Assembly: GCA_001007975.1 (NCBI GenBank)
Contig: CP011268.1
Location: 248,001-312,000, forward strand
DNA from: a candidate division SR1 bacterium Aalborg_AAW-1
Lineage (GTDB): Bacteria; Patescibacteriota; Gracilibacteria; Absconditabacterales; Absconditicoccaceae
Direction of reading: 5' to 3'
DNA: 64,000 nt
Shown in pieces: positions 46,951-58,986 of this stretch. The notes under the pieces were generated by a model. The model was not told the origin of the DNA, did no database searches, and worked only from the letters and a program-made list of their open reading frames with translations. Position numbers and translations under genes: made by a program. Every line of letters starts with the position of its first letter. Within the stretch, counting starts at the first letter, position 1.

Positions 46951-48507
46951 ATGAAATTATTCTTTCTTAAACAAGATAGTTTATACAAAATATTCACGAC
47001 ACTCGAGAAAACACCCAAACACTCTCATGTACAAATTTTTATCGAGTCAGAAAATCAATTTTTTAATAATGTTCGACGATCCAAACAAATTGATGGTATT
47101 CTCTCCAAAAGAGACATTAAAGCAACATTTATTGCACAGAACAGTCATCAAAAGAACTTTTTTGAAGAACACCACATCAATCATGAAGTAAAAAAAGAGA
47201 ATAAAATCCGTCGTTTTTTTAATCTGCTTTACTGGTTTTTCTTTAATATAAAAAAGTTTCATCTCCATACCTATCAACACAAAAATTATAGTTTTTTTGC
47301 AATATTTTGAGCTGAAATACTATTGATTTTGGTCGCATGATATGGTATCTATTCACTCATCTTACCGCAAACAACAGTCACCTTAACTCCTTCCTATGAA
47401 ATGAATGAGGTAGTTTATAACTTCCGTTATATGTATCCGAATGACATTAGCACCTATCCACTTACTGGCAAACATATTATTATTCCGCTTTATACCTGAA
47501 CAATACCAAATATTAGTACCAATATGATTCTTGATAAAAAAATCAATACTGATGGTACTATGGTAAAAGGAACGGTAAGAATAGTAAATACCACATCTAC
47601 TGCTCTCAGCTTAAAAATCAATACACAACTTATTGATGATTTTGGAATAGAATATACCACCAATGATAAAATATCAATTCCAGCTTCAAATGGTAAAGAT
47701 CAAGCTGGAGTCGCCTATATTAGTATCACCTCCAAAGATAATCCTACTAATAATGCACTTGTACAACAACACGGTGCTAGCATTGCATTATGACATAGAT
47801 TATTAATCAAAAATCTAAGACAAAGTTTCTATACCAAACAAGTGTATGCTGAAGCAAGTGAATGATTTAATATTTCTCAATATAAACAACCATGATTTAT
47901 TCTCATGAGTGAAATTGGAGAATTACAAAAATGACTCTATAATAGCCTTTACGAAAAAAGAAAAGAATACGTTACTTCTGACGCCATTCCAGAATGATGA
48001 ATAATGCTCCCATTTGAAAGTTTTATATGACTTACAGGATGTGATTATAATGCAATAGGAGACACTACCAAATTAGAAGAGCTTAGTGTCATGTCAGGAT
48101 CGCTCACTTGTTCAATAACATTTACCTATGTCCGTAAGGAAGATGTTATTAATGGTATGAAAGAATACATTTCCAAAAGATCAACCAATGCAAGGAAAGT
48201 AGTCAACATACAAAACAATTTTATTAATTTTTTTGATATCCTCACAGGAGAGTATAATGCCTATATCATCCCTACAAGAGTCAATATTATAGAATCATAT
48301 AACCTCCAATCTGACACCAACAACATCATACCAATGATAAAAGATCAGATTATTGGTAAATCAAAAGAAGATGCTCTAAGAATCATAGAAACATTCCCAG
48401 AAATAGAAAAATGAGCTATTAGCATATCTCCATTCTGGTATTCTTCAGTTACAGGAGTAAAATCAAGAATTCGTATGATTATCAAGGAACAAAACGACTC
48501 TGTTTAA
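46951..48507 (+). CDS. Membrane-anchored baseplate J-like protein
   Basis: 518 residues. A cytosolic N-terminal domain (about 1-105) with a Rossmann-like strand-loop (VQIFIESENQF; IKATFIAQNS) is followed by one membrane helix (about 118-140) and an extracytoplasmic beta-rich part. The outer part shows KGTVRIVNTTSTALSLK and ISIPASNGKDQAGVAYISI, a pattern seen in CPR proteins annotated as baseplate J/gp47-like. TGA glycines are common. It follows the lgt-like gene by 17 bases. It may belong to an envelope assembly; no phage genes are near. Confidence 0.6.
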
Positions 48508-48528
48508 GAAAAGAGTCACATTATGTAT

Positions 48529-49536
48529 TTATAAAGAATTTGAAGACGGTTGATTTTCTCATCATGAAATTTGTTGTACTCATCATGACTGAGGATGTTC
48601 AATAGTAGACGCGATTCATCATGATAGAGGTGAAGCAGAGGTAACGTCACTTGAGGGTTGGACAGGTGTTCATTCAGGATTTGATACATTCTGACCTTCA
48701 GAAGAAGGAATTTCATTTTGTTCTTGTACAAGTTTTGTAAAAATTGTCTTTACTTCTCATCCAATAGCACCTAACTCGCTTCCAATAGCACCCAATTGTT
48801 GTCCAATCTGTTTAAATTCACTACCAATTTTAGTAAAATTCTCACTTGCACCAGCAAGTTTTTTTTCATATTTTCTGTACATAGGTAGCAATGCATACCA
48901 GATAGACCCAATTTGTGGAAGTACAACAAAAAGAAAGGTAAGCAGTCCAATGTGATTAGCAGCAGCTGGTATAAGCCAGATAATAAAGTAACTTATTCAC
49001 AATAACGAACCTACCCAAAGTACTGCTGACAATGCTGATTGAAATATATAAGGAACGGTAGGTTTTTGAATAACTCCTGCTACAATAGGAACCATACTTC
49101 TGATAGGGAGAAATTTTGAAATAAGCATAGTTTTATTGCCATATTCATTGAAATAAGACTCACACATAGTAATCCATTTTCTTTTGAAGTACCAACTATC
49201 TTGCATGGTTTGAATCTTAGGAGCAAGCATTTTTCACCACCAAAAGCCCATGAGATCTCAAGCAACTACCGCTACTGAAAATAATATCATGATCGTCCAA
49301 ATTCAGCCAGGAATATTTCCCTTTGCAGAAAAATACATTCCTCATCAGAATACTATCGCATCAGTAGGGAAGAGAATACCAATCGGCGTTGCCATCTCTA
49401 AGGCAATAATAACCATAATACCTACTAATCACCAGCTATCAATATAATGCATAGCCTCAGCTGGAACTACAGATGATGTTTGATCTTGTCATGTAGTTGT
49501 TTGAAGATGTTGTGTTTGTTCTGTATTTGGCATCAT
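48529..49536 (-). CDS. DedA-family membrane protein
   Basis: 335 residues. A DedA/SNARE-associated domain: ALEMATPIGILFPTDAIV near the N-terminus, FLPIRSMVPIVAGVI in the middle (the FxPxxRxxxPxxAG motif), and several hydrophobic helices. DedA proteins are undecaprenyl-phosphate or lipid flippases. An extra C-terminal tail (about 235-335) has heptad-like QIGQQLGAIGSELGAIG repeats and a low-complexity S/Q/G stretch, longer than normal. TGA codons encode many of these glycines. Convergent with the baseplate J-like gene, stops 22 bases apart. Confidence 0.85.
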
Positions 49537-49667
49537 ACTATCAGATAAATAAATATATCCTATTATAGCGATAGATACACAAAAATGTTATTTTTTTGAC
49601 CGAAAAAGCTCATATAGACTAGTCAAATAAGGTTTTTGGGATACAGTTATAGTTTAAACGATAAATA

Positions 49668-50603
49668 CTATAAAGGTTGTATATGTATTTCATATTTCAT
49701 TGCTTCTCTTAATGAGACTATTTTATTAGGAATATCTATTTTCTGAGTATCATTTTTAAAAGAAAGTTCGACAAACTGTCAGTTGATAACAATATCTTGT
49801 ATAGTAATATAATTTGGTCATTCTTCATGTAATTTAATAGATATGGTTCATAATGACATATCATGATATTTTTTGAGATCTTTCCAATATGATATAAGTT
49901 TATTTGAAATTTCTTTATAAACAACTCACTGATTATGAAAAATAGCTTTTTGTTCTTCTAGCCAAGATTTTTGTTTTTTAATATGGGCAAGCATTCTATC
50001 TTTATTAAAATAAGTTGATCTTACAATTTTACCAAAAATTTTTTGATTTTCTGGCAATTTTTTAAGAAGTTTTTCTCTATAAGATCATAAACCATCAAAC
50101 ATATAGTTTTTTTTACCTTTAAATTCAGGATCCTCATACCATTTATCAAAAATAGATTTAAATTCATCCATATATTGTTTTTTCTCTGGTGTTGGTTCTC
50201 CAATAATTACCGGTTTCTTTAATAAATCTATTACTTCAGACAATATACCAATAAGAGATTCGCAACTATTATCTTGAGTATCAACAACATATTTTTTATA
50301 TTCAGATGCATGAGAAACGGGCAAAGAAGAATATTCTCTAGGTAATCAATCAAAATAATTTTCATACATATAACGTTGTGCATAATCAATAGGATTATTA
50401 GATAATGCTATACAAAAATTATTAAAATCTTTTACTATAGTATTTATTTTTTCGCTTACATTCTCATTCATTATTATTTGATTTTTCAATGACATATATG
50501 TTTGTTGTAGATTAGAATGCATATTTTGTAAATCATCATTCAAATTATTTTTACTAAGAGATTCTCATTCATTATTATAATTAATATCAAATTTATTGTT
50601 CAT
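49668..50603 (-). CDS. Soluble protein of unknown function
   Basis: 311 residues, mostly helical, no signal peptide. An N-terminal disordered stretch (NNKFDINYNNEGES) leads into helices (NLQQTYMSLKNQI; CESLIGILSEVIDLL) and a C-terminal strand-rich region (TISIKLHEEGPNYITIQDI). No known family recognised. It uses TGA glycines sparingly. It lies between the DedA gene and the cold-shock gene, on the same strand as both, with long AT-rich flanks. Confidence 0.6.
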
Positions 50604-50661
50604 ATTTTTTAGTAATAAATAAAATCAATATGATAATTATAAATAATTTATAAAAAAAAGC

Positions 50662-50693
50662 AAAAAAAAAGATTCATACATACAATGAATCTC
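50662..50693 (-). terminator. Terminator of the cold-shock gene
   Basis: AGATTCAT (50670-50677) and ATGAATCT (50685-50692) form an 8-bp stem; on the minus strand a T run follows. Confidence 0.8.
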
Positions 50694-50713
50694 TTTAAAT
50701 TTTTTATAATAAA

Positions 50714-50929
50714 CTATGCTGCTTCTCCTTCAGCCTCAATCGGAGCTACATTGATAGCTGAATCACGACCGTCTCTACCTTGACCAATTTCGAAAGAAAC
50801 TGCATGATCTTGAGCAGGAAGATATCCTTCTTCACATTGTCTAATGTGAAAGAAAATATCACCACCATCATAAGTAATGAATCCAAATCCTTTGTCTTCA
50901 TTGTAAAATTTGATTGTACCTTGTTGCAT
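50714..50929 (-). CDS. csp: Cold-shock domain protein
   Basis: 71 residues, a single CSD nucleic-acid-binding barrel. It shows GTIKFYNEDKGFGFIT (RNP1 region KGFGFI), then DIFFHIRQCEEG (RNP2 region) and VSFEIGQGRDGRDSAINV. An acidic tail (IEAEGEAA) extends the family's usual C-terminus slightly. It acts as an RNA chaperone. A terminator lies close behind it. Confidence 0.95.
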   Translation of the reverse strand: MQQGTIKFYNEDKGFGFITYDGGDIFFHIRQCEEGYLPAQDHAVSFEIGQGRDGRDSAINVAPIEAEGEAA

Positions 50930-51150
50930 AATGTGTATTCATAAGAATATAAAAGAACCAGTGTAACCAATTATATAACCTACACAAGTTCTTTTATCAG
51001 TATATGATGAAGATAGTTAGTGTTGTAGATAATGGTAAGCGTAACATAATGTAACTTGTAACTGGGGATTAAAACAATAATCCAATAGCAAGTATAAGAT
51101 TTTTTTTCGATAATGCAATAGCTTTATGGTAATAATCATATTTTTTGATA

Positions 51151-51176
51151 AAAAAAATCTCAATATCTCATTGAGA
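51151..51176 (-). terminator. Terminator after tRNA-His
   Basis: TCTCAAT (51158-51164) and ATTGAGA (51170-51176) with a 5-base loop; on the minus strand a run of T follows the stem. Confidence 0.75.
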
Positions 51177-51193
51177 CCATCTTCATATAATGA

Positions 51194-51270
51194 TGGGGCG
51201 ACCGACGGGAATCGAACCCGCGACCAATGGAACCACAACCCATTGCTCTACCAACTGAGCTACAGACGCC
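51194..51270 (-). tRNA. tRNA-His (GUG)
   Basis: A 77-base cloverleaf with CCA encoded. Anticodon GTG within TTGTGGT, T-loop GGGTTCGATTCCC. An extra 5' G pairs with C73, the tRNA-His hallmark. The acceptor helix has a U-U mismatch at 4:69, the same pair that is mismatched in tRNA-Met. Confidence 0.93.
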
Positions 51271-51296
51271 ATAGATATGGTATGAATGATACGATA

Positions 51297-51812
51297 TTAT
51301 AAAGAATTAGAGACAGAATTCAAGTATAAATATAATTTTTCTTGTAAAAAACCACTCGACTTCCATACAATACTCAAATTGCGATCCATAACGTAGATGC
51401 TCTGTCAGGTAGCTCCATACTTTTTTGCACAATTGCCATCAATATCCCCAACTATATTATCAATAGTATCATAGCTATGAGCATCATAATAATTCGTTAT
51501 CACAAGCGCATCTACAGACGAAAATTGAGATTCAAGATCATGAGCAAGTACTTTTGCATCACTCGTTGTATCACCGTGATCTATTCCATCAAAATAGATG
51601 ACAAAAAATTCTTTATCTGACTGAGTGAAGGTTTGGCTCATAAGGGTATGTAAGGTAGTCTGTGGTTGATTACTCTGCACTACAAGATATTCATCAGGAG
51701 CGACTTCTCCTATTTTAGGGCCACGAAAAATATTCCATCCATCTTTCCAAGTAATAGGATATTTCTTGTTCCATGGCATCATTTGTAAAAGTGTTGGATA
51801 GAATTCGTTCAT
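51297..51812 (-). CDS. Thioredoxin-fold-like protein without CxxC
   Basis: 171 residues, cytosolic by appearance. The C-terminal half has a peroxiredoxin/thioredoxin-like pattern: DIDGNCAKKYGATGQSIYVM then DRNLSIVWKSSGFLQEKL, which resembles the ending of AhpC/TSA domains. The typical CxxC or peroxidatic cysteine motif is not visible. An earlier strand-loop (KEFFVIYFDGIDHGDT) fits the fold too. Function unknown. Confidence 0.55.
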
Positions 51813-51977
51813 AAAAAATTATATATAAATAAGAATTACACTTTATTATAAGTATACAAACAATTTTTGCAAATTTTAACCATTTTTTTATCATTACCAT
51901 AATGATGGTTTGATTTTCTCTTATCAAATCACTACAATAATTACTAATTAATAATTTCTAATTGCTAATTTTTTCTT

Positions 51978-53744
51978 ATGTCCATCAAACTCCTCCCAGA
52001 TATTGTCATCAATAGACTCAAAGCATGAGAAGTCGTCGAAAGACCTTCATCAGTGATCAAAGAACTTGTAGAAAACTCACTGGACGCACAAGCGACGAAA
52101 ATATCTATCGATATTCACGATGGAGGAAAATCTCTCATCATCATCCAAGATAATGGAACTGGTATTGATATGAGTGATAGTAAACTCGTCCTCCACAGGT
52201 ATGCAACGAGCAAAATAGACTCTGATGAAGATCTGGATACTCTAGGGAGCTATGGATTTCGTGGAGAAGCATTAGCAAGTATAGCTGAAGTATCTACTTT
52301 ATCATTAGAAAGTATCACTGCCTGACATCAACTCGGTTTTCGTATAGAGAAAAACCATAATTCTACAAGTATAGATCATATATCACTTCCTTTTGACCAT
52401 GGGACAAAAATCATCATCAAAAACCTCTTCGAAAATACACCCGTTCGTAGAAAATTCCTCAAATCCAGTCAGACAGAATACTTTTATTGTTATCAGTTAT
52501 GTTTAGATTTTGCTTTAGTGAGATATGATATTCACTGGGTGATTTCAAAAAATGGTAAAATAGTCCATGACCTCCCTCCTACTGATGATATTCAGTCGAG
52601 AATAGTACAGATTTTCAAAAAAGATCGAGCACAACAACTTCGTCCGATAAATTTTGATCAGTCCAATCTCACGATCAATGGAATTATAAGTGATAGTACC
52701 CTTACCTTCTGATCCAATGAATACTGTAAAATCTACGTCAATGGCCGTCCTATCCAAGATAGAGCTATCCAAAAAGCGATTATGGATGGATATCATAGGC
52801 AGATTCATCATGGTGAATATCCACTTGCCATCATTGCGATCGATATTGCTCCCCATCTCGTTGACGTCAATGTTCATCCTCGTAAAATTCAGGTTAAATT
52901 TGTCGATCCTGGTATCGTTTTTACTAACGTTCGTGATATCATTGTTCAATCTCTTGGAGAGAATAAAACTTTTCATGGTGAACATAAGCCTGTCATTATG
53001 CGCAGTGCAACAAGTATTCTTGGAGTAAAAAACGAAGCAAGCCATACACATATACAATCATCACTCTTTACTACAGAAACACAACAAGAACAACAGTGAG
53101 CACAAGTTTTCATCAAAGAAGATTATATCGAATCTACACCACAATTCTACAACACTACCGAATACAAAATTGTCGGTCAGATTCGAGATAGCTATATCAT
53201 CGTCCAACATGTAGATGGATTACGGTATATCGATCAGCATGCCTTAGCGGAGAGAATAGCTTTTGAAAAGCTAAAAAAGAATATTTCTGACGGTAATTAT
53301 AGTAGTACTACCCTTCTCAATCCAATCAGTATTCAACTTCCTGCCCACCAAGATAGTCAGATTATCTCTGACCAACTCAACACACTCAAATTTGAAACAA
53401 CCGTCCGATGAGATCATAGTCTGATTATTTACAAAGTCCCGCAATTCCTCGTAGATTATACGATCGATATCGAGAAGATCGTGAGACATCTTATCAGTGA
53501 AAATGGAGAACTATCTGACACTCATGATGCAAATCTTGGCATCACCAATATCCTCGACAGTATTTTCGCCACTCGTGCTTGTAAAACATCGATCAAAGCA
53601 AATCACAGACTTTCACTCCTTGAGATGCAACAACTGGTCAACGATGGATTTGAATTTATTCCTTGATGATTCGTCTGCCAACACGGACGCCCTTTTGTGA
53701 TTGATATTGATAAAAAACAGATTGATACGATGTTTGATAGATAG
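51978..53744 (+). CDS. mutL: DNA mismatch repair protein MutL
   Basis: 588 residues. The GHKL ATPase part shows [33 protein letters not shown], and [14 protein letters not shown]. The GEVVERP block is encoded with a TGA glycine. The C-terminal domain shows [12 protein letters not shown] (about residue 420), the DQHA-x2-E-x4-E endonuclease motif, ACKTSIKA, and CQHGRP (about 566) in place of CPHGRP. So it is predicted to nick DNA, like MutL of bacteria without MutH. mutS is not in the window. Confidence 0.94.
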
Positions 53745-53803
53745 AATTTGCTTTTTATAAAATTTTATATATAGTATATTAATTTATATTTTTTATATAA
53801 AAA

Positions 53804-56020
53804 ATGACGTATATAAAAATACAATGATGAATATGAAGTGAGGATATTCAAAAATTAAAACAAAAATGAAGTATAATACTAATTAATGAAGATAATCCTC
53901 TAAAATTATATGTTCAAAATCTTGTAGATGATTTTTGAGTAAATACAGATATAAATAGAAAAAGTTTTAAAATTCAGAAAAAACAAGAAAAAACTAGCAT
54001 TAATCTTATCAGTTCTGTATATACAGATTCTATAATGTATATGATATACTGGTATAACAGACTAAATAAAAAACCTCACGAACAGAAAGAAATAATAAAC
54101 TCTTTAAAAAGTTATTTATGAGTAGACGAAAAATATATTAATATAATAATTAAAGATACAGAATTTAAAAACAAATGAATTGAATTTGTTGAAAATAAAA
54201 TGGTATCAAAAAAAACTGTTGATATTGTACTATATAGAGAAAATAATTGACAAAAAGAGATATGAATAATCGAAAGAAATTGGTTTCCTGTAGGTAGTGC
54301 TTTACCTTGATGATTTATCTTAGATGAAGATGAATCAAATCCATTAGATTTACCAAGTCATATATTTGCAGCATTGAGAGTTTGATGACAAAAAATACTC
54401 TCAGAAAAGGAAGTAATCTATGGAAAAGAGAAAAACAGAAAAAATAAAGAATTCTACTTCGTGTCTAATCAATCATGAACTAAAAAATTGAAACTTTTTT
54501 TAGAAGATCTAAAATGATATTCTTACAAAGATTACTTAGAGAGAATGATTTTACCTTCAGACCCAAGACATATTGTAGATACTACTTGATTTGAAATGGA
54601 GTTTGAATGAGAAGAATTAAAAGATATAAAGCGAATATCAAAAAATGAAATCATGAATCCTGACAATAAGCAATGATGATTTGTATTTAATCATCATAGA
54701 GAAATTGTAGCTCACTTATCATCTCGTACTTCATTAGAAAAAGAAAGAGACTTTAATCATAGTCAACGAATTAGAAATATCATCAATAATCCAGAGCAGA
54801 TATATAATGAAATCAAAACAAGATTTAATAAAAACAATAATAGTCCTGAGACTTCTATGCCTGAATTATTCCCAGTAGTAGATAAAATCAAAAAATCATT
54901 ATTTAATGATAAGATCAATAATCTTTGCAAAAACAATCCCGTATTATTAGCAATGAGAGATAATGTTGATAATTCGCTTACTCATATTTCATTCAAAAAT
55001 AGAGTATTTTGTCCCTATGAATCAACTATAAGAGCAATTTATGATGGTATTAAATTTTATGATATTGTAGCTAGGTTAGAGAAACAGTTTTATGAACATT
55101 GCAATACTGAATGACCTATACAACACAACCCAAAAGATATAGATAATGCACTCTATCATACATATAGATATGAATATAGATATAATGAAATGATGTGAAT
55201 GATTCCTGATGAAATAATTATTCCTACATTTGAATATCTTTGAGCGACAGATATTATGAAAATAAGATGAGTTCCATTACGTTTTGTCTGATTATCTGAA
55301 GATTTTATTTATGTAGATGAGTTTTTACAATCTCCAAAAGAGTTTTTTATGCATGATGTAAATCATAGTTATAGAATGGCCATGGAAGATATTCAATTTT
55401 CTAAAAAACTCTGATTATCAAGAGAGCAATTATATAATCAATCTAATAAATTCTTAACATCATATCTTCAATCAATTAAAGTAAAAAGCACGGACTCAAA
55501 AGAAGAGAAAGAAATCAAAAAATTAAAAAAGATTATATTATTTGAAATCATTCACGAAGATGCTCGTCCATGTTTGCCTGAAGTAGTTTGTGAATATTTA
55601 CAACAAATCGAATGAAATTCAGTTCCTTTTGAGGTTCCAACAATTAAAGAAGACGGATATAGAGATGTTACAGATTTAATGGATACTTGAATATCAACAC
55701 TCTCTTATGTAAGGAACAAGCTACAACATGGTTTTTATGATGAAGTAGACTCACAAATTCCTCAAATTGTAGACCCTGAATATAGGTATGCAAAATGGAT
55801 AGCAAAAGCTGCTTATGATATGTTAGTTGAATTAAAAGCCAAACCAGTTCCAAACTCAGAACTAGATGAAAAATGAAATGTGTCTATAGAATGGTTGCTT
55901 TATAGAGTTTGTGCTGTTTGACCAGATAATATTCATAATGCAAAATATGAAGATCCTGATATGAAAAAGTATTGAGATTGAGCAAAATTATTAAATCCCA
56001 AAAGATATCAAGTTGATTAA
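53804..56020 (+). CDS. Large protein with degenerate Nudix-like domain
   Basis: 738 residues, cytosolic by appearance. Residues about 137-260 resemble a Nudix fold: VDIVLYRENNGQKEIGIIER, SALPGGFILDEDESN, and later LPSDPRHIVDTTGFEM, but the REUxEExGU helix of the Nudix box is missing, so hydrolase activity is doubtful. The large remainder is helical with conserved-looking blocks (RVFCPYESTIRAIYDG; FMHDVNHSYRMAMED; EIIHEDARPCLPEVV). TGA glycines occur throughout. I do not know the second domain. It follows mutL by 59 bases and precedes a GIY-YIG protein by 18. Confidence 0.6.
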
Positions 56021-56038
56021 ACTTATACAATTAAAAAC

Positions 56039-56284
56039 ATGCGACATACCTATATTCTCCTCTGTTCAGATAACACACTCTACACTGGCATATCGACAGA
56101 TATAGACAGAAGAATTTTAGAACATAATACGTCCCATCTCTGAGCAAAATATACACGCTCTCGCAGACCCGTCCAACTCGTCCGATCACAGTCATTTGCA
56201 ACCAAATCCCTTGCATCAGCAGAAGAATATCGCATAAAACAGATGAAAAGGTTACAAAAACTAGAATTTATAAATACTCAATAA
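56039..56284 (+). CDS. GIY-YIG domain protein
   Basis: 81 residues: HTYILLCSDNTLYTGISTD at the N-terminus (the YIL...YTG pair of the GIY-YIG fold), DRRILEHN, GAKYTRSRRPV and an E near the end (SAEEYRIKQMKRL). This is the small UPF0213/YhbQ type, a putative single-domain nuclease with a role in DNA processing. Its start lies 18 bases after the Nudix-like gene. Confidence 0.85.
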
Positions 56285-56289
56285 TATCA

Positions 56290-56757
56290 TTATTCTTTAA
56301 TATACTCATATACAAAACAAGCATCCCCAGCATCATCTTTTGTGGTTCTTAGATATTGCCATCAATGTGATTTCAAATATTGTTTTATAATAACATTATC
56401 TGTACAGGAAAAGATTCTTTTATTCCCTCTATTCTCAAGTACATATGATAAACGTTTAGTATATATTGCACTATATATTCATAATTCTCTATAATCTGGG
56501 TGTACAATTGCTCAACCCATCCGTAAATTACCGTTATCTTCACCATCAGGACTAGCATGAGCATGGACATATCCACAACCCACAAGATTATTATTTTTAT
56601 TGTATCACGCAACCACATATTCAGCTGTAAGTACTTCTTCTAATGCGCTCATAGGATATGATTTACCCCATGAATATTCTTGTATCATATCTGCAATAAA
56701 ATGTTTTGATTCTATATCATTATTATCTACTACTTTAATAGTAATATTTTTGTCCAT
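56290..56757 (-). CDS. GNAT-family acetyltransferase
   Basis: 155 residues. The central GNAT motif is GGAIVHPDYRELGIYSAIYTK, with the acetyl-CoA loop R-x-x-G-I-Y. Preceding strands (LVGCGYVHAHAS) and the trailing strand/helix (YLKSHGWQYLRT) fit the fold. Substrate unknown. Convergent with the GIY-YIG gene, stops 5 bases apart. Confidence 0.8.
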
Positions 56758-56795
56758 TGCATGATAAAAAAGATAAAAAATTAATAATTCATTTA

Positions 56796-58625
56796 TTAAC
56801 TCACAAACTCACTCAATTCCATCCATCTCATCTCTTTTTCTTCGAGATCAGCAGAGAGATGTTGTAATTCTTTTCATAGTTCCTTCAGTTCTCCATGAGA
56901 AAGTTGTTGCGTCTGGAAGATGGTATTGATCTCATGTTTTCTCTCTTCTCCTTTTGCAATCTGTTTCATGAGTCTTTCAAGTTCTTTCTTTTCATCTTTG
57001 GTTAGTCACTTTTTTGGTGGCAGTGTTGTCATTCCATCTTCACTCGCTTCATGCATAGGAATAACTGGCAATAATTGTTCATTATTATTTTTTCATTGTT
57101 CATTTTTTATCTTCCATTCTACATACCTACTATAACTTCCCTGAAAATCTTCAACTTTTCCTTCACCTTCAAATGAAAATATCCTATCCGCTATCTTATC
57201 CATAAAATATCTATCGTGAGAAATCACGACCAGACATCATTCATATCATAGTAAGAAATCTTCCAAAGCATTCATCGTGTCAATATCCAGATCATTGGTC
57301 GGCTCGTCGAGGATCAAGAAATTTGGTTTTCTCATCAAGGTAACTAACAGAGACAATCTCCTCTGTTCTCATCACGAGAGATCATGAATCCATTGCTGTT
57401 GCTGCGCAGGAGAAAAGAGAAATCTTTCCAATAATTTCGTCGTCGATATCTTTTCTTTTCCTATCGTCATCCAATCAGCAACTGACTTCGCATATTCCAA
57501 TACCTTCACATGAGAAGGGAAAACAATCTTCTGCGTATAATATCCAAACTCTACATGCTCTGATAATTCTCTTTTTCCTTTATCACATTCCTCTTCTCCT
57601 ACCACAATATTCAAAAAGGTTGTCTTCCCGACTCCATTCCTACCCAGGATACCGATACGTTCACCGAAACGGAACTCATGCGAGAAGTCAGACAATATTT
57701 TTTTATCTCCAAAACTTTTCACAATCCCTTTCATGATCAATATTTTATTTCCTAACATTCTTTGTTCACTTTTATCTACCGCAGTGATCTCTATTTTTTT
57801 ATTATTATCTCTATAGTCTGTTGATTTCGATTTGAAAGTATCTTGTAATTCAAAAAAGTCTTTTGTTCTTTTTACCGATTTAGTTTCTCTGGCTCTAGGA
57901 GCTTTCTTTACCCATGCCAATTCTCTACGATATAGCTGCTTGAGATTATGCATATCTTTATGTTCTTTTTGCAGTCTCTCAGATTTTTTCAACAGATAAT
58001 CAGAATAATTTCCCGAATAGGTATACAATTTTCCTCTATCCAGTTCTACAATATCCGTACAGACACGCTCGAGGAAATATCTGTCATGCGTAACCATAAG
58101 TAAAGTAAGATTTTTCTGACTCAGATAGTCTTCCAGCCAGTTGATCATATCCAGATCGAGGTGGTTGGTCGGTTCATCCAGGATCAAAACATCCGGCTCA
58201 TCGATCAAAATCTTAGCCAAAGCAACTTTCTTCTGTTCACCACCAGACAGTGTTCACCATGCTTGTGTTAGTAAAGTTCTAATATCTAATTCACGCGTAA
58301 TCTTATCCAAACGTACACCATGTTCTCGATCATGATAATGTTCATCATCTACTTCGTGCTGTTCAAACCGATCCTGTACGATCATCGTATCAGGAAGCTC
58401 TGTTTTCTGTTCGAGGAATCAGACACGACATGCTTTATTTCGTGCGACTTCTCCATGAGTACATTCCAGTTTCCCAGCGATGATATTAAGCAGGGTTGTT
58501 TTACCCATACCGTTACGAGCAATAAGCGCTATTTTCTGACCTTTCTGGATCGAAAAATCTACTCCATCGATAATCTGACGAGTATGATATCTATAAGCGA
58601 GTTCTTTAACTTGGAGGTAATACAT
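56796..58625 (-). CDS. ABC-F family ATPase (Uup-like)
   Basis: 609 residues with two ABC domains in one chain and no membrane segments. First: [40 protein letters not shown]; second: [25 protein letters not shown] with [14 protein letters not shown] linker region (about 240-310) and a C-terminal coiled coil (about 540-609; [19 protein letters not shown]) match Uup-type ABC-F proteins, which act on ribosomes or branched DNA. TGA glycines are present in the C-terminal half. Confidence 0.92.
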
Positions 58626-58663
58626 TATTTATATAATAACAAATATGGAACAAAAAACAATAA

Positions 58664-58691
58664 TAAAAAAAATCTCTATTTTTTATAGAGA
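58664..58691 (-). terminator. Terminator after tRNA-Leu
   Basis: TCTCTAT (58673-58679) and ATAGAGA (58685-58691) with a 5-base loop; on the minus strand a T-rich run follows. Confidence 0.7.
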
Positions 58692-58763
58692 AACAATCTA
58701 CGAGGGATAGTATATATCCATATCTTTAATATGGTACTCGCCACCTTGAGTTAATTTTAAATT

Positions 58764-58845
58764 TACCAGGGATGGGACTCGAACCCACACACATCGCTGC
58801 ACCCGATTTTGAGTCGAGCGTGTCTACCAATTCCACCACCCTGGC
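58764..58845 (-). tRNA. tRNA-Leu (CAA)
   Basis: An 82-base gene with a long variable arm. The anticodon loop CTCAAAA gives CAA, reading UUG. T-loop GGGTTCGAGTCCC. Acceptor GCCAGGG pairs with CCCTGGT, giving a G-U at 1:72, discriminator A, CCA not encoded. Confidence 0.9.
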
Positions 58846-58986
58846 TTAGGTCAGGAAAATCTTTTTTTGCAAAAGAAAAACACGCTAGTATATAACGATT
58901 TTGTTCACAAAATCAATTGATTTTTCGTTTTGTTTTGTATACAATTATATACAGAACAATAATCGTTGATTATTATTTTATTTTAT

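Noticed and set aside
46951-48507. Prophage or contractile injection system
   Set aside because: Only one baseplate J-like protein is present, with a membrane helix and no tail, sheath, capsid or integrase genes nearby.
51017-51238. 73-codon minus-strand reading frame
   Set aside because: It runs through tRNA-His and its terminator, and its product (RFPSVAPS) is the tRNA read as protein.
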